Source: Rhodocyclales bacterium (GTDB lineage Bacteria > Pseudomonadota > Gammaproteobacteria > Burkholderiales > Rhodocyclaceae). From it: a stretch of 64,000 bases of DNA. Where the stretch lies: positions 1 to 64,000 of the forward strand of contig JACOUN010000008.1 of NCBI GenBank assembly GCA_016177805.1, written 5' to 3'. The position numbers were made by a program, and so were the translations under genes. The notes beneath the pieces were generated by a model, which saw only the letters and a program-made list of their open reading frames with translations, ran no database searches and had not been told where the DNA came from. The stretch's first letter is position 1. Each line of letters starts with the position of its first letter. Of the stretch, positions 9,648 to 25,167 are shown piece after piece.

Positions 9648-11006
9648 CTACTGCTTTTTGAGCGGGCGTTTCCAGCCCGGAATGCTGACCTGTTTGGCGC
9701 GCGAGGCGGTGAGCTGATCGGGCGGCGCGTCGCGGGTCAGGGTGGTGCCGGCCGCGAGCGTGGCGCCGCGCCCGACACGCACCGGCGCGACGAGCTGGGT
9801 GTCGGAGCCGATGAAGGCTTCGTCCTCGATGGTGGTGCGGTGCTTGTTCACCCCGTCGTAGTTGCAGGTGATGGTGCCGGCGCCGACGTTGACGCCACGC
9901 CCGATGTCGGCATCGCCCAGGTAGGTGAGGTGGTTGGCCTTGGAGCCGTCGGCGACGTTGCAGTTCTTGACCTCGACGAAGTTGCCGATGTGCACGGCTT
10001 CGCCCAGCACGGTGCCGGGGCGCAGGCGCGCGTAGGGGCCGATCACGCAGGCCGCGCCGGTGCTGGCCTGGTCGATGTGGGTATAGGCTTCAATGCGGGT
10101 TCCGGCGCCGATCACGGCATTGCGCAGCACGCAGTGGGGGCCGACGCGCACGCCCTCGCCTAGCTCCACCCGCCCTTCGAAGACGCAGTTGATGTCGATC
10201 TCGACATCGCGCCCGCATTGCAGCTCACCGCGCACGTCGATGCGGGCTGGGTCTATAAGGGTGATGCCATCGTCCATCAGGCGCTGCGCGATGTTGCGCT
10301 GGCAGATGCGCTCCAGTTGCGCGAGCTGCGCCTTGCTGTTCACGCCCAGCGTTTCCCACGCCGCGTCCGGCTGCACGGTGGCGATCGCCACCCCGTCCGC
10401 GACTGCCAACGCGACGATGTCGGTGAGGTAGTACTCGCCCTGGGCATTGCCGTTGCCCACGCGCGACAGCCAGTCCGTCAGGCGTGCGGCTGGCGCGACG
10501 AGGATGCCGGTGTTGACCTCGCATACCTTCAGTTCGTCGGCGTTGGCGTCCTTGTGTTCGACGATGCGGGTGACGCGCCCGCTGGCGTCGCGCAGGATGC
10601 GGCCGTAGCCGGCGGGATCGTCGAGCGTGACGGTGAGCAACGCGAGGGCGTCACCGCCGGCCGCTGCCTGCAGCCGGCGCAGCGTGCCCGCGCCTATCAG
10701 CGGCACGTCGCCGTACAGCACCATGATCCGGTCCGCATCGGGGAGCTGCGGCAGCGCGACCTGGACCGCGTGCCCGGTGCCGAGCTGGGGTTCCTGCAGC
10801 ACGCTGAGCAGCCCGCTGTCACCCAGTTGCGCCGCGACCGCCTCGCCACCGTGGCCGACCACCACGCACACGCGCCGCGCGTCGAGCGCGCGCGCGGTGT
10901 CGATGACATGCGCCAGCATGGGCCGCCCGGCCAGCGGTTGCAGCACCTTGGGCAGCGCCGAGCGCATGCGCGTCCCTTTGCCAGCAGCGAGAATCACGAC
11001 ATCCAT
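9648..11006 (-). CDS. glmU: Bifunctional GlcNAc-1-P uridyltransferase / GlcN-1-P acetyltransferase
   Basis: Encodes 452 residues. The N-terminal pyrophosphorylase domain has [17 protein letters not shown] (about 6-23) and LYGDVPLI. The C-terminal left-handed beta-helix hexapeptide domain runs from about residue 250, with [16 protein letters not shown] and [15 protein letters not shown] holding the acetyltransferase residues. It makes UDP-GlcNAc from glucosamine 1-phosphate. The start at 11006 fits the conserved MDVVILAAG beginning; the frame upstream is open but not conserved-looking. It is followed by glmS and is divergent from the MaoC-Pta gene. Confidence 0.97.
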   Translation of the reverse strand: MDVVILAAGKGTRMRSALPKVLQPLAGRPMLAHVIDTARALDARRVCVVVGHGGEAVAAQLGDSGLLSVLQEPQLGTGHAVQVALPQLPDADRIMVLYGDVPLIGAGTLRRLQAAAGGDALALLTVTLDDPAGYGRILRDASGRVTRIVEHKDANADELKVCEVNTGILVAPAARLTDWLSRVGNGNAQGEYYLTDIVALAVADGVAIATVQPDAAWETLGVNSKAQLAQLERICQRNIAQRLMDDGITLIDPARIDVRGELQCGRDVEIDINCVFEGRVELGEGVRVGPHCVLRNAVIGAGTRIEAYTHIDQASTGAACVIGPYARLRPGTVLGEAVHIGNFVEVKNCNVADGSKANHLTYLGDADIGRGVNVGAGTITCNYDGVNKHRTTIEDEAFIGSDTQLVAPVRVGRGATLAAGTTLTRDAPPDQLTASRAKQVSIPGWKRPLKKQ

Positions 11007-11181
11007 GCGCACTCCGGTGCAGTTCGAACCGGCGCCGATTTTAGCATGCGGGCCGGGCGCACCCTGGCGGACAAGGTTGATCACGGACATTGTTGCGACA
11101 TCATGGAATGCGCACAATGGCAGGCATATCCATGACGTTGAGTTGGGCGACCGGATTTGCGCGGCACGACCAGAATTGTAA

Positions 11182-11194
11182 TGTTGCATTGCAC
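11182..11194 (+). promoter_or_regulatory. PhaR/PhbF-like site upstream of MaoC-Pta
   Basis: TG-T-TGC-ATT-GCA-C matches the betaproteobacterial PhaR/PhbF consensus TG-N-TGC-N3-GCAA except for the last base. It lies within a larger imperfect dyad TGTAATG-TTG-CATTGCA (11178-11194) about 12 bp before the ATG at 11206. The assignment is inferred from motif likeness and from the acyl-CoA function of the downstream gene. Confidence 0.4.
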
Positions 11195-11205
11195 AGAGAG
11201 TATCC

Positions 11206-12618
11206 ATGGACAAGGCACCCACCCCCTACATCGAGAACCGCACCTTTGACGAGATCCAGGTTGGCGATCAGGCGCGCCTGCTGCGCACCCTGCGCCCCGA
11301 CGACATCCATCTGTTCGCGGCCATGTCGGGCGACGTAAACCCGTCGCATGTCGATGTCGAATACGCGCGCTCCAGCCAGTTCCGCGAGATCGTCGGGCAC
11401 AGCATGTGGGGCAGCACGCTGATCTCGGCGGTGCTGGGCACCGAGTTTCCGGGGCCGGGCACGGTGTATCTGTCGCAGAGCCTGAACTTTTCGCGCCCGG
11501 TGGCGATCGGCGACACGCTCACCATCACGGTCACCTGCCGCGAGAAGTACCCGCGCACCCATCACATCGTGTTCGATTGCGTCGCGCTCAACCAGGACGG
11601 GCTCAAGGTCATCGACGGCACCGCCGAGGTGCTGGCACCGCTGGAAAAGATCAAGCGCCCGCGCGTGCAGTTGCCCGAGGTCACGATCTCGAATCGCGAG
11701 CTGCGCTACGGCGATCTGCTGTCGATCGCCGCCGGGCTGGCGCCGATTCCGATGGCGGTAGCCCATCCGTGCGATGCGCCGTCGCTGCAGGGGGCGATAC
11801 AGGCCGCCGAGAAGGGGTTGATCGAGCCGATACTGGTCGGACCGGAAGGCCGGATACGCGCGCTGGCGGAGGAACTGGACATCGACCTGCGCCCGTTCCG
11901 CCTCGTCGATGTGCCGCACAGCCATGCGGCGGCGGAGGCGGCGGTGGAATTGTGCCGTGAAGGCGAGGTCGAGGCGTTGATGAAAGGCTCGCTGCACACC
12001 GACGAGTTGATGAGCGCGGTGGTCTCCAAAGCCGGCGGGTTGCGCACCGAGCGACGCATCTCACATGTGTTCGTCGCGGATGTGCCGACCTATCCGCACC
12101 CGCTGATGATTACCGACGCGGCGATCAATATCGAGCCCACCCTGGAGGACAAGGTCGACATCATTCAGAACGCCATCGATCTGGCGCTGATGATGGGCAT
12201 GGTCCAACCCAAGGTGGCGATTTTGTCGGCGGTCGAGATGGTCACCTCGAAACTGCGCTCGACCATAGACGCCGCTTGTCTGTGCAAGATGGCGGATCGG
12301 GGGCAGATACGCGGCGGGCTGCTCGACGGCCCGCTCGCCTTCGACAACGCGATCTCGCTGGTCGCGGCCAAGACCAAGGGCATCGTGTCGGCGGTGGCGG
12401 GCAGTGCCGACATCCTGGTGGTGCCAGACATCGAGTCCGGCAACATGCTTGCCAAGCAGCTTGAGTATCTTGCCAATGCGCTGATGGCCGGGGTGGTGCT
12501 GGGGGCGCGGGTGCCCATTGTGTTGACCAGCCGCGCCGATACCGCCGAAACACGGGCGGCGTCGTGCGCCGTCGCGCAGTTGATGGCGCACCGCCGGCGT
12601 GCGGCGTTGCGCGCATGA
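11206..12618 (+). CDS. Bifunctional MaoC-like enoyl-CoA hydratase / phosphate acetyltransferase
   Basis: Encodes 470 residues joining two enzymes. Residues about 10-150 are a MaoC/hot-dog domain with the hydratase motif region [20 protein letters not shown] and GHSMWGSTL. Residues about 165-470 are a phosphate acetyl/butyryltransferase domain ([30 protein letters not shown]-like segment, [15 protein letters not shown]). The fusion could hydrate an enoyl-CoA and convert acyl-CoA to acyl phosphate. The overlap ATGA with ackA completes a path from acyl-CoA to acid plus ATP. This fusion is known from many proteobacteria, often near polyhydroxyalkanoate genes. Acetyl-CoA is the likely phosphotransacetylase substrate, but a longer acyl group cannot be excluded. 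Confidence 0.92.
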   Translation: MDKAPTPYIENRTFDEIQVGDQARLLRTLRPDDIHLFAAMSGDVNPSHVDVEYARSSQFREIVGHSMWGSTLISAVLGTEFPGPGTVYLSQSLNFSRPVAIGDTLTITVTCREKYPRTHHIVFDCVALNQDGLKVIDGTAEVLAPLEKIKRPRVQLPEVTISNRELRYGDLLSIAAGLAPIPMAVAHPCDAPSLQGAIQAAEKGLIEPILVGPEGRIRALAEELDIDLRPFRLVDVPHSHAAAEAAVELCREGEVEALMKGSLHTDELMSAVVSKAGGLRTERRISHVFVADVPTYPHPLMITDAAINIEPTLEDKVDIIQNAIDLALMMGMVQPKVAILSAVEMVTSKLRSTIDAACLCKMADRGQIRGGLLDGPLAFDNAISLVAAKTKGIVSAVAGSADILVVPDIESGNMLAKQLEYLANALMAGVVLGARVPIVLTSRADTAETRAASCAVAQLMAHRRRAALRA

Positions 12619-13802
12619 AAGCCATCCTGGTATTGAACGCGGGCTCCAGCAGCCTGAAGTTCGCGCTGTATCCGTTGCCCCTGCCTGCCGCGCCGTGGCT
12701 GTCCGGACAGGTGGAAGGCATCGGCGGCCAACCCCGTTTGCACGCCCGCGCCGCAGACGGAGTGCGTCACGAAGCGCTGCTCGATGCCAGCGGCGAACAC
12801 GGTGAGCAGCATCGCTATGCGCTGGGCTATCTGTTTGCCTGGCTGTCGGCGCGGCACCCGACGCTGGAGATTGTCTCGGCCGGGCACCGCATCGTGCATG
12901 GCGGCGAGCGCTACGCCGAGCCGGTCCGGCTCGGCGATGCGGTGCTGGCCGAACTCGACGCGCTGGTGCCGCTCGCGCCGCTGCATCAGCCGCACAACCT
13001 GCGCGCGGTGCGGGCAGTGTCCGCGCTGCTGCCGCAAGTGCCGCAGGTAGGGTGCTTCGACACCGCCTTCCACCGCACCCAAGCGGCACTGGCCCAGGCT
13101 TACGCGCTACCGCGCGCGCTGTCCGCGCGTGGGATCAAGCGCTACGGCTTCCATGGTCTGTCCTACGATTACGTGTCGCGCCAGTTGTCCGCCGTGGTCG
13201 GCGAACGTGGATCGGGCGCGGTCGTGATCGCGCATCTGGGTAACGGCGCGTCAATGTGCGCGCTGCGCGAGGGGCGCAGCGTCGCAACCACGATGGGCTT
13301 CACCGCGCTGGAAGGGCTAATGATGGGCACCCGCGCCGGCGCGCTGGACCCCGGCGTGCTGCTCTACCTGCTGGAGCACGACCGCATGGACGTGGCGGCG
13401 CTGACGCGGTTGCTGTACAAGGAATCCGGCCTGCTTGGCGTCTCCGGCATCAGCCAGGACATGCGCACCCTGCTGGCCAGTACCGCCCCCGAAGCACGCG
13501 AGGCGGTCGAGCTGTTCTGTTACCGCATCGCGCGCGAACTGGGTTCGCTGGCAGCGGCGGCCGGCGGGCTGGATGCGCTGGTATTCACGGGCGGCATAGG
13601 CGAACACGCCGCCCCGGTGCGCGCGCGGGTCGCGGCGCTGTCGGCGTGGCTGGGGGTGCGCGTCGATGAGCGCGCCAATGCTGAAGCGGGAACAGTGGCA
13701 CGGCGCGTAGACGCGGCCGACAGCCGGGTCGCGGTCGCGGTCATTCCGACCGACGAGGAAGGCATGATTGCGCGCTACAGCGCGGAACTGCTGGGGATGT
13801 GA
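12615..13802 (+). CDS. ackA: Acetate (propionate) kinase
   Basis: Encodes 395 residues of the ASKHA kinase fold. The start [15 protein letters not shown] (residues 4-18), FDTAFHRT, the GFHGLSY segment, [10 protein letters not shown] and TGGIGEHA are family signatures. It interconverts acetyl phosphate and acetate with ADP/ATP. The start codon overlaps the stop of the upstream MaoC-Pta gene (ATGA), showing coupled expression. The unusually long upstream partner suggests this kinase may serve acyl phosphates from fatty-acid or polyester turnover as well as acetate. Confidence 0.96.
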   Translation: MKAILVLNAGSSSLKFALYPLPLPAAPWLSGQVEGIGGQPRLHARAADGVRHEALLDASGEHGEQHRYALGYLFAWLSARHPTLEIVSAGHRIVHGGERYAEPVRLGDAVLAELDALVPLAPLHQPHNLRAVRAVSALLPQVPQVGCFDTAFHRTQAALAQAYALPRALSARGIKRYGFHGLSYDYVSRQLSAVVGERGSGAVVIAHLGNGASMCALREGRSVATTMGFTALEGLMMGTRAGALDPGVLLYLLEHDRMDVAALTRLLYKESGLLGVSGISQDMRTLLASTAPEAREAVELFCYRIARELGSLAAAAGGLDALVFTGGIGEHAAPVRARVAALSAWLGVRVDERANAEAGTVARRVDAADSRVAVAVIPTDEEGMIARYSAELLGM

Positions 13803-13805
13803 AAC

Positions 13806-13840
13806 CTGCGGGGCGCCACTGCAAGCGCGGCGCCCCGCAG
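13806..13840. terminator. 12-bp GC hairpin between ackA and gltD
   Basis: CTGCGGGGCGCC (13806-13817) and GGCGCCCCGCAG (13829-13840) pair perfectly over 12 bp with an 11-nt loop, four bases after the ackA stop and 11 bp from the convergent gltD stop. It is long enough to act as a bidirectional terminator, though only a short GTTT follows on the minus strand and no U tract on the plus strand. Confidence 0.6.
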
Positions 13841-13851
13841 CAGGGCATGCA

Positions 13852-15315
13852 TCAACGCGGCAGCAGGCTCTCGCCCATCAGGAACTCATCCACCGCGCGC
13901 GCGCACTGCCGCCCTTCGCGTATCGCCCACACCACCAGCGACTGGCCACGCCGTACGTCACCGGCGGCATACACCTTCGGCACATTGGTGGCGTAGCAGC
14001 CATCACCGTCGGTGGTGGCATTGGCGTTGCCGCGCTTGTCCTTGTCCACGCCGAAGGCCTCCAGCACGCTGCCGACCGGGTTGGTAAAGCCCATCGCGAG
14101 GAGCACCAGGTCGGCCTTGATCTGGAACTCGGAGCCAGGCACCTCGCTCATGCGCCCGTCCTTCCAGTCGAGACGCACGCCCTTGAGCGCGGTGACCCTG
14201 CCGTTGTTGCCGATCAGGGCCTTGGTTGCGACCGCGAAATCGCGCTCGCAGCCTTCTTCGTGCGAGCTGGAGGTGCGCAGCTTGATCGGCCAGTATGGCC
14301 AGGTCAGCGCCTTGTCCTCTTCCTTGGGCGGCATCGGCAGCAGTTCGAACTGGGTCACCGAAGCTGCGCCATGGCGGTTGGAAGTGCCGACGCAGTCCGA
14401 GCCGGTGTCACCACCGCCGATCACCACCACGTGCTTGCCCTTGGCCGAAATCGGGTTGCGCGCGCCGCCCGCGACTTCCTTGTTCTGCGGAATCAGGAAT
14501 TCCAGCGCGAAATGCACGCCCGCCAGCTCGCGCCCCGGCACCGGCAGATCACGCGGCACTTCCGCGCCGCCGCACAGCACCACCGCGTCGAAATCCGCCA
14601 GCAGCGTTTCGGCGCTGACCACTTCGGTAGCGTCGTTGGTGATGCCAGTGGGAATATCCTTGCTCCCGACCAGCACGCCGGTACGAAAGCGCACGCCTTC
14701 ATCCTGCATCTGCTCGACGCGGCGGTCGATCAAGCGCTTTTCCATCTTGAAATCGGGAATACCGAAACGCAGCAGACCACCGACGCGCTCGTTCTTCTCG
14801 AACACCGTCACATCGTGACCGGCGCGCGCGAGTTGCTGCGCGGCGGCCATGCCGGCCGGTCCGGAGCCGACGACGGCCACGCTCTTGCCGGTCTTGCGCG
14901 TCGGCGGCTGGGGGTGCACCCAGCCTTCTTCCCAGCCCTTGTCGATGATCGCGTGCTCGATCGACTTGATACCGACCGGAGCGTTGTCAATGTTGAGGGT
15001 ACAGGCCGCCTCGCACGGCGCCGGGCAGATGCGGCCGGTGAACTCCGGGAAGTTGTTGGTCGACTGCAGCACCGCCAGCGCTTCGCGCCACTGGTTGCGA
15101 TAAACAAGATCGTTCCAGTCCGGAATGATGTTGTTCACCGGGCAACCGTTGTTGCAGAACGGGATGCCGCAATCCATGCAGCGCGCGCCCTGAACGGCGG
15201 TCTGTTCATCGGTCAGCCGCACGATGAACTCACGGTAGTTCTTCAAGCGTTGCGCAACGGGCTGATAGCTCTCGGACAGACGCTGATATTCAAGAAATCC
15301 GGTGGGCTTGCCCAT
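13852..15315 (-). CDS. gltD: Glutamate synthase small (beta) subunit
   Basis: Encodes 487 residues. The N terminus carries the Cys clusters [17 protein letters not shown] and CPAPCEAAC for [4Fe-4S] centres. Two dinucleotide-binding folds follow: [21 protein letters not shown] for FAD and [13 protein letters not shown] for NADPH. It passes electrons from NADPH to the large subunit for glutamate synthesis from glutamine and 2-oxoglutarate. The start lies 2 bp after the gltB stop, so both subunits are co-translated. Confidence 0.97.
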   Translation of the reverse strand: MGKPTGFLEYQRLSESYQPVAQRLKNYREFIVRLTDEQTAVQGARCMDCGIPFCNNGCPVNNIIPDWNDLVYRNQWREALAVLQSTNNFPEFTGRICPAPCEAACTLNIDNAPVGIKSIEHAIIDKGWEEGWVHPQPPTRKTGKSVAVVGSGPAGMAAAQQLARAGHDVTVFEKNERVGGLLRFGIPDFKMEKRLIDRRVEQMQDEGVRFRTGVLVGSKDIPTGITNDATEVVSAETLLADFDAVVLCGGAEVPRDLPVPGRELAGVHFALEFLIPQNKEVAGGARNPISAKGKHVVVIGGGDTGSDCVGTSNRHGAASVTQFELLPMPPKEEDKALTWPYWPIKLRTSSSHEEGCERDFAVATKALIGNNGRVTALKGVRLDWKDGRMSEVPGSEFQIKADLVLLAMGFTNPVGSVLEAFGVDKDKRGNANATTDGDGCYATNVPKVYAAGDVRRGQSLVVWAIREGRQCARAVDEFLMGESLLPR

Positions 15316-15317
15316 TT

Positions 15318-19991
<4,674 letters not shown>

Positions 19992-20089
19992 CACGCTCTT
20001 CCTCAACACAACTTGTTGACCAGACGGTGCAGCCACGGGACATGCGGCAATCACCGCAAGCAAAAACCGCACCGAAACAGTGCGCGCGC

Positions 20090-20132
20090 AAAAAAAACCG
20101 GGGCTGCCTCGTCCGGCGGCAACCTACCGGTT
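20090..20132 (-). terminator. Strong intrinsic terminator in gltB leader
   Basis: Read on the minus strand, AACCGG-TA-GGTTGCC, a 9-nt loop, then GGCAGCC-CCGGTT form a long stem with a 2-nt bulge, directly followed by eight T (20097-20090). This is the best intrinsic terminator in the window. It lies 103 bp past the dgt stop and 98 bp before the gltB start, and downstream of the sigma70-like promoter at 20174-20202. Confidence 0.8.
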
Positions 20133-20173
20133 CGCTATTGCGGCCACAGTCTTTAGTTTTGGGCGGGTTGACG

Positions 20174-20202
20174 AATATACCTGTGTAAAACCAGCGATTC
20201 AA
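20174..20202 (-). promoter_or_regulatory. Sigma70-like promoter upstream of gltB
   Basis: On the minus strand, TTGAAT (20202-20197) and TATATT (20179-20174) are separated by exactly 17 bp. Four of six and five of six bases match the sigma70 consensus. Transcription would start near 20167 and meet the terminator at 20132-20090 before reaching gltB. I see no comparable promoter between that terminator and gltB. Confidence 0.65.
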
Positions 20203-20235
20203 GATTTTTTTGCAGTGCGGCAAGTATATGATGAA

Positions 20236-21360
20236 TCAATGGTTTTCGCTTACTTCGAAGAGCCGGCGGTACTCTTTGGTCGCGTATCTATCGGTCATGC
20301 CGGCGATGTAGTCAGCGACGCTGCGCGGCTTGTCGATGTTTGCGCGACGCTGATACTGCGGCGGCAACAGACGCGGATCCGAGAGGAAGGCGCCGAAAAG
20401 TTCAGCAATAATGCGCCGCGCCTTGCTGGTCATGCGCACGACCTGGTAGTGGCGATACAGGTTCTCGTGCAAGAAGTGCTTCAACTCGCGCATGTCCCGC
20501 GCAAAGCCGTCGGAGTGCGTTACCAGGCGCGGTGCCTGACGCACATCCGCGAGAGTTTCGATTCCGGCCGAGGCGATGTTGGCGCGAGTCTGTTCGATAA
20601 GATCGAGCGCCATCGCATTGATCATGCCGCGCACGGTTTCGTGAATCAGGCGCCGCCCGCTCACGCCCGCCCAGCGTGTTTCGACCCCCCGCCGCGCGGC
20701 GGAAAAAATCGCGACGTTCTCCAGTTGCTCTAGCGTCAACAAGCCCGAACGCAAGCCATCGTCGATGTCGTGGTTGTCGTAGGCGACTTCGTCGGCTAGA
20801 TTCGTCAGCTGCGCCTCAAGCGTCGGCTGCCCACCCTCGATGAAACGCCGTCCCAGCTCACCGAGGCGTTCGGCATTCGCCCGCGAGCAGTGCTTGAGTA
20901 TCCCCTCGCGCGCCTCGTGAGTCAGGTTCAAGCCGTCGAAAGCCGCGTAATGCTCCTCGAGTTCATCCACGGTGCGCAATGACTGGATGTTGTGTTCAAA
21001 CCCGCCAAAATCCTTCATGCAGGCGTTGAGCGCATCCTGTCCGGCGTGCCCGAACGGCGTATGACCGACATCATGGGCCAGCGCGATGGCCTCAGCCAGA
21101 TCTTCATTGAGATTCAGTGCCCTGGCGATGCTGCGGGAAATCTGCGCGACTTCGATGGTGTGCGTGAGCCGGGTACGAAACAGATCGCCTTCATGATTGA
21201 CGAACACCTGGGTCTTGTACTCCAGCCGTCTGAATGCGGTGGAGTGCACGATGCGGTCACGATCGCGCTGATACTCACCTCTGGACTGCGGCGGGGACTC
21301 CTCATGGCGGCGTCCCAGCGACTGGGTCTCATGCGCCGCATAGGTCGCGAGCGCACTCAT
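20236..21360 (-). CDS. dgt: Deoxyguanosinetriphosphate triphosphohydrolase-like protein
   Basis: Encodes 374 residues of the HD phosphohydrolase superfamily. The metal-binding HD motif is visible as [11 protein letters not shown] with [16 protein letters not shown]. Arg-rich N-terminal segments ([28 protein letters not shown]) match the type-2 Dgt family, which cleaves dNTPs to deoxynucleosides and triphosphate. Its start overlaps the aroB stop by ATGA, and it ends the pil-aro run. Confidence 0.94.
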   Translation of the reverse strand: MSALATYAAHETQSLGRRHEESPPQSRGEYQRDRDRIVHSTAFRRLEYKTQVFVNHEGDLFRTRLTHTIEVAQISRSIARALNLNEDLAEAIALAHDVGHTPFGHAGQDALNACMKDFGGFEHNIQSLRTVDELEEHYAAFDGLNLTHEAREGILKHCSRANAERLGELGRRFIEGGQPTLEAQLTNLADEVAYDNHDIDDGLRSGLLTLEQLENVAIFSAARRGVETRWAGVSGRRLIHETVRGMINAMALDLIEQTRANIASAGIETLADVRQAPRLVTHSDGFARDMRELKHFLHENLYRHYQVVRMTSKARRIIAELFGAFLSDPRLLPPQYQRRANIDKPRSVADYIAGMTDRYATKEYRRLFEVSENH

Positions 21361-22439
21361 TTCCTGCGCATGTCTATCGCCGCCTGGATATCTCCAGCGC
21401 CGATGCTGCCCTCTACCACTGCGTGCCCGATGCCTCGCGGCAGCACCAGCCTCATATCGCCCGCTTCAACCTTTTTGTCGTGCGCCATCAATCGCAGATA
21501 GTCTGCCGACGCAAGGTCCGGCCCATGCACCGGCAACCCTGCCTTGACGAACAATGCTTCGATGCGCGCCACATCGCGCTCCGACAACCAACCCAACCGA
21601 TGCGAAAGCGCCGCTGCCATCATCGTTCCGGCGGCAACTGCCTCGCCATGCAACCATACGCCGTAGCCGAGGGCGGTCTCTATGGCATGACCGAAGGTAT
21701 GCCCGAGGTTGAGCAGGGCCCGTACCCCTTGCTCGGTTTCATCCGCCGCGACGATATCAGCCTTGTTGCGGCAAGACCTTTGAATCGCAAACATCAGCGC
21801 ATCGGTGTCGCGCCCCACCAGGCGCTCCATGTTGGCCTCCAGCCAGACCAGAAACTCCCCGTCGCGGATCAAACCGTACTTGATCACTTCCGCCAGGCCT
21901 GCCTTCAACTCGCGATCAGGCAGCGTGCGCAGCGTCGATACGTCCGCAAGCACCATGCGTGGCTGATAGAACGCGCCGATCATATTTTTGCCTAGCGGAT
22001 GGTTGATCGCCGTCTTGCCACCCACCGACGAGTCGACCTGCGCGAGCAGGGTAGTCGGCACCTGTATGAACGGCATCCCGCGCTGGTAGGTTGCCGCAGC
22101 GAAACCACCCATATCGCCTACGACGCCGCCTCCCAACGCCACCAAGGTGGTCGATCGCTCACAGCGCGATTCGAGCAGTGCGTCAAATACCTGCATCAAG
22201 GTTGCCCAGTTCTTGTACTGCTCGCCATCGGGCAGGACCACGCCATCAACCTGAATACCCGCTGCCACCAGTGACTGGGTGAGGGGATCGAGATACAAGG
22301 GCCCTACCGTGTCGTTGGTCACTATCATGACGCGGCGGGATCGGAGCACCTGAGAAAACGGCGCTGCGTCGCCGATCAGACCCTGTCCGATGTGTATCGG
22401 GTAGCTACGCTCACCCAGCGCCACGTTCAGCGTATGCAT
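21357..22439 (-). CDS. aroB: 3-dehydroquinate synthase
   Basis: Encodes 360 residues. It turns DAHP into 3-dehydroquinate, the second shikimate step, using NAD and a metal ion. [19 protein letters not shown], the segment [20 protein letters not shown] and [13 protein letters not shown] are diagnostic. The start at 22439 matches the conserved beginning and overlaps the shikimate kinase gene by 29 bp. Expression is coupled with aroK upstream and dgt downstream. Confidence 0.96.
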   Translation of the reverse strand: MHTLNVALGERSYPIHIGQGLIGDAAPFSQVLRSRRVMIVTNDTVGPLYLDPLTQSLVAAGIQVDGVVLPDGEQYKNWATLMQVFDALLESRCERSTTLVALGGGVVGDMGGFAAATYQRGMPFIQVPTTLLAQVDSSVGGKTAINHPLGKNMIGAFYQPRMVLADVSTLRTLPDRELKAGLAEVIKYGLIRDGEFLVWLEANMERLVGRDTDALMFAIQRSCRNKADIVAADETEQGVRALLNLGHTFGHAIETALGYGVWLHGEAVAAGTMMAAALSHRLGWLSERDVARIEALFVKAGLPVHGPDLASADYLRLMAHDKKVEAGDMRLVLPRGIGHAVVEGSIGAGDIQAAIDMRRK

Positions 22440-22989
22440 GCTTCTTCCTGAATTGGTCAACCGCCCTGTCAACGAGTCGGACCATACCGCTGGGATTGCC
22501 GCGGCCACCATCCACAATGATGTCGGCCACTTCGCGATACAAAGGATCGCGCTGCGAGTACAGCGCCTCGATGCGTTCCCGCGGGTTGGGCACCTGCAGC
22601 AGGGGGCGGTTCTTGTCGTTGCGGGTGCGTTCCCACAGTATTTGCGCCGGAACGTTAAGGTAGACCACGATACCCCGCTCGCGCAATATGGCCCTGTTGT
22701 CAGGGGAGAGGACGATACCTCCCCCGGTCGCAAGGACCAGACCTGGCTCCACGGTCAACTCGTCCAGCAACTGCGCTTCACGACGACGAAAACCACCTTC
22801 ACCCTCGATCTCGAAGATGGTCGCGACGCTGACGCCGGTGCGCGCCTCCAGCTCATGGTCACAATCGACAAAACGCAAACCGTGCCGCCGCGCATACTCA
22901 CGCCCGACGGTCGTCTTGCCGGCTCCCATCATGCCAACGAGGACCACCACTGCCGTCGGGGCGCCCTTTTTCAGGACGACCACAGTCAT
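22411..22989 (-). CDS. aroK: Shikimate kinase
   Basis: Encodes 192 residues. The Walker A motif [11 protein letters not shown] (about 19-29), the shikimate-binding FVDCDHELE and ATGGGIVL, and the lid segment RNDKNRPLL are all present. It phosphorylates shikimate in aromatic amino acid synthesis. It overlaps pilQ by 4 bp upstream and aroB by 29 bp downstream. The pilQ-aroK-aroB order is common in gamma- and betaproteobacteria. Confidence 0.96.
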   Translation of the reverse strand: MTVVVLKKGAPTAVVVLVGMMGAGKTTVGREYARRHGLRFVDCDHELEARTGVSVATIFEIEGEGGFRRREAQLLDELTVEPGLVLATGGGIVLSPDNRAILRERGIVVYLNVPAQILWERTRNDKNRPLLQVPNPRERIEALYSQRDPLYREVADIIVDGGRGNPSGMVRLVDRAVDQFRKKHAYAERGAG

Positions 22990-25163
22990 TTGTTCAACGT
23001 GAGCTCTTCTGATGCGATGCGCGGGGTGATGAAGATCATGAGTTCGCGCTGCTCGGTCATGCGCTGAGTTTGACGGAACAGGTGTCTAATACCCGGAATT
23101 TCGCCCAATAGCGGCACACGGCTCTCGCTATTCTCTTCCTGATCTTCAAAGATACCACCCAGCACTACCGTCCCGCCATTTTCCACTATGACTTCGGTTT
23201 CCACACTCTTGGTATCGATGGGTGGCTGACCGAGCACCGACCTCGTAAAGTCGGGCTTGTCCTTGTTCACCTTGACCTTGAGCTGTATCCGGCCGTCGGG
23301 GGTGATGTTCGGCACAACATTGAGGCTCAACACCGCCTTGCGGAACATCACTGTACGTGTGCCATCGACGATGATGATGTACGGGATCTCCATACCCTGC
23401 TCGATATTGGCTTCCCGGTTGTTTGCCGTGAGCACGCGCGGACTCGATACGATGCGCCCCCGCCCATCCGACTCAAGCGCGCTCAACTCGAGGTTGAGGA
23501 AACGTGTGGCATCGTTGTTCCAAAGTATCATCGACAACGCACTCGCGATTCCACTTGTCGGGTTGGCGGCAAGATCGACGTTGATGCCGCGTGGCAGATT
23601 CCCCTCCTCATCACTAGACGCGCCGACCATCTGCCCGGCAAAGGCCGAAGTATTCTGCAGATCACCGCCGAAAGTCCCCTGACGTATGGGCCTTCCAGCC
23701 GAGTCAAACCCGACGGTACGCCCGACCGCACCCCCAACGCCAAGACGTGCACCGAGATCGCGCCCAAATCCCTTGGTCGCTTCCACGATGCGTGCCTCGA
23801 TGAGCACCTGGCGCGGCGAAACATCAATCTCTTTAATAATGCGCCGTATCGATTCAAGCCTGGCACCAACGTCGGTGATGAACAGTTTGTTGCTGCGCGA
23901 GTCCGACACCACCGATCCGCGCTCGGACAGGGCCGTCTGATCCTTGTCCTTCAGAAATTCGAATATCTCTTCGGCCTTGTGGTAATTGATCTGAAATATC
24001 TCGGTCTGCAGCGGCTCCAGGTCCGCCCTTTGCGCTTGAGCTTCGAGCAACAACTTCTCGCGAGTCGCCAGTTCATCGGCCGGCGCGATCCAGATCACGC
24101 TACCACTTTTGCGCATATCCAGACCCTTCGCCTGCAGGATGATGTCCAGCGCCTGATCCCACGGCACATCCTTGAGACGTAGCGTCAAGTTACCCTGCAC
24201 CGAGTCGCTGGTAACAATATTGAAGTCGGTAAAATCGGCAATGACCTGCAGCACCGACCGTATATCGACGTTCTGGAAATTGAGCGACAGCTTGTCACCC
24301 TGGTAATCACCGCGCGCCGCCCCCTGCACCAGACTACCCGGATCTTCCACAAAACGACGCACCTCCACAACAAACTCGTTGTCGCTCTGGTAAGCAACGT
24401 GCTCCCAGGAACCCGTTGGGGTCACTGATAGCCGCACACCCTCACCCTGCGGCTGGGCGGTCATTGCGACCACCGGAGTCCCGAAATCCGTTACATCGGA
24501 GCGGCGGTGCAGATGCTCGGGAAGTTTGGTGCCAAGAAAATCGACCACCAAGTTGGCGCCCTGGCGCCTGACGTCGATCGCCGTATCCGGACGGGACAAC
24601 TTTACGACTATCCGCCCCTCACCATCCTTGCCGCGACGAAACCGTATATCCCTGACACTACGCTCGCCTACCGCTGCGTCCTGGCTGGAAATCGAGAACG
24701 TTGCCATCGCCTCCGATATCGCGGTTGGTGCTGCTCCGTCACTCCCACGCGTAGCCAGCTCTATGACGAGATCCCGCCCTTCCATGCGCGTGTGATAAGG
24801 CATGACGCGCGCGACGTCAAGCACTACGCGAGTGCGGTCGCCCACCTGGACTACATTGACACCATGCAAGTCCCCTTGCCTGACGTCCTCATGGGTGCGG
24901 CCCAGTGCATTCGTGGTATTGGGGAAATCGAACGCAATTCGCGCGGGATCGGCAACACTGAAGCTTGCCGGCGGATTGTCCAGCGCATCCGCTAGCGACA
25001 GCCGAACGTATACCACGCCCCCCTGTTCGGCAACCCTCAGGTCTGTGATGCGATTACCCACTTCCTGCACTGCGGGCGCAGGGGCTTGCGCATGCACTGC
25101 GGAGACTGGCACGGCATGTAGTACTACAGCCGCCAGAAGCGCCATCATGGTTTCACGTTTCAT
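22986..25163 (-). CDS. pilQ: Type IV pilus secretin
   Basis: Encodes 725 residues. A signal peptide (about 1-24) leads into two AMIN domains (about 30-270), a secretin/TonB short N-terminal domain (KLSLNFQNVDIRSVLQVIADFTDFNIV), an NolW-like domain, and the C-terminal secretin core with VPLLGEIPGIRHLFR. It forms the outer-membrane gate for the pilus and DNA uptake. The start at 25163 (MKRETMM) gives the signal peptide; the longer frame overlaps pilP. It is the last pil gene and is coupled to aroK by a 4-bp overlap. Confidence 0.96.
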   Translation of the reverse strand: MKRETMMALLAAVVLHAVPVSAVHAQAPAPAVQEVGNRITDLRVAEQGGVVYVRLSLADALDNPPASFSVADPARIAFDFPNTTNALGRTHEDVRQGDLHGVNVVQVGDRTRVVLDVARVMPYHTRMEGRDLVIELATRGSDGAAPTAISEAMATFSISSQDAAVGERSVRDIRFRRGKDGEGRIVVKLSRPDTAIDVRRQGANLVVDFLGTKLPEHLHRRSDVTDFGTPVVAMTAQPQGEGVRLSVTPTGSWEHVAYQSDNEFVVEVRRFVEDPGSLVQGAARGDYQGDKLSLNFQNVDIRSVLQVIADFTDFNIVTSDSVQGNLTLRLKDVPWDQALDIILQAKGLDMRKSGSVIWIAPADELATREKLLLEAQAQRADLEPLQTEIFQINYHKAEEIFEFLKDKDQTALSERGSVVSDSRSNKLFITDVGARLESIRRIIKEIDVSPRQVLIEARIVEATKGFGRDLGARLGVGGAVGRTVGFDSAGRPIRQGTFGGDLQNTSAFAGQMVGASSDEEGNLPRGINVDLAANPTSGIASALSMILWNNDATRFLNLELSALESDGRGRIVSSPRVLTANNREANIEQGMEIPYIIIVDGTRTVMFRKAVLSLNVVPNITPDGRIQLKVKVNKDKPDFTRSVLGQPPIDTKSVETEVIVENGGTVVLGGIFEDQEENSESRVPLLGEIPGIRHLFRQTQRMTEQRELMIFITPRIASEELTLNK

Positions 25164-25167
25164 TGGT

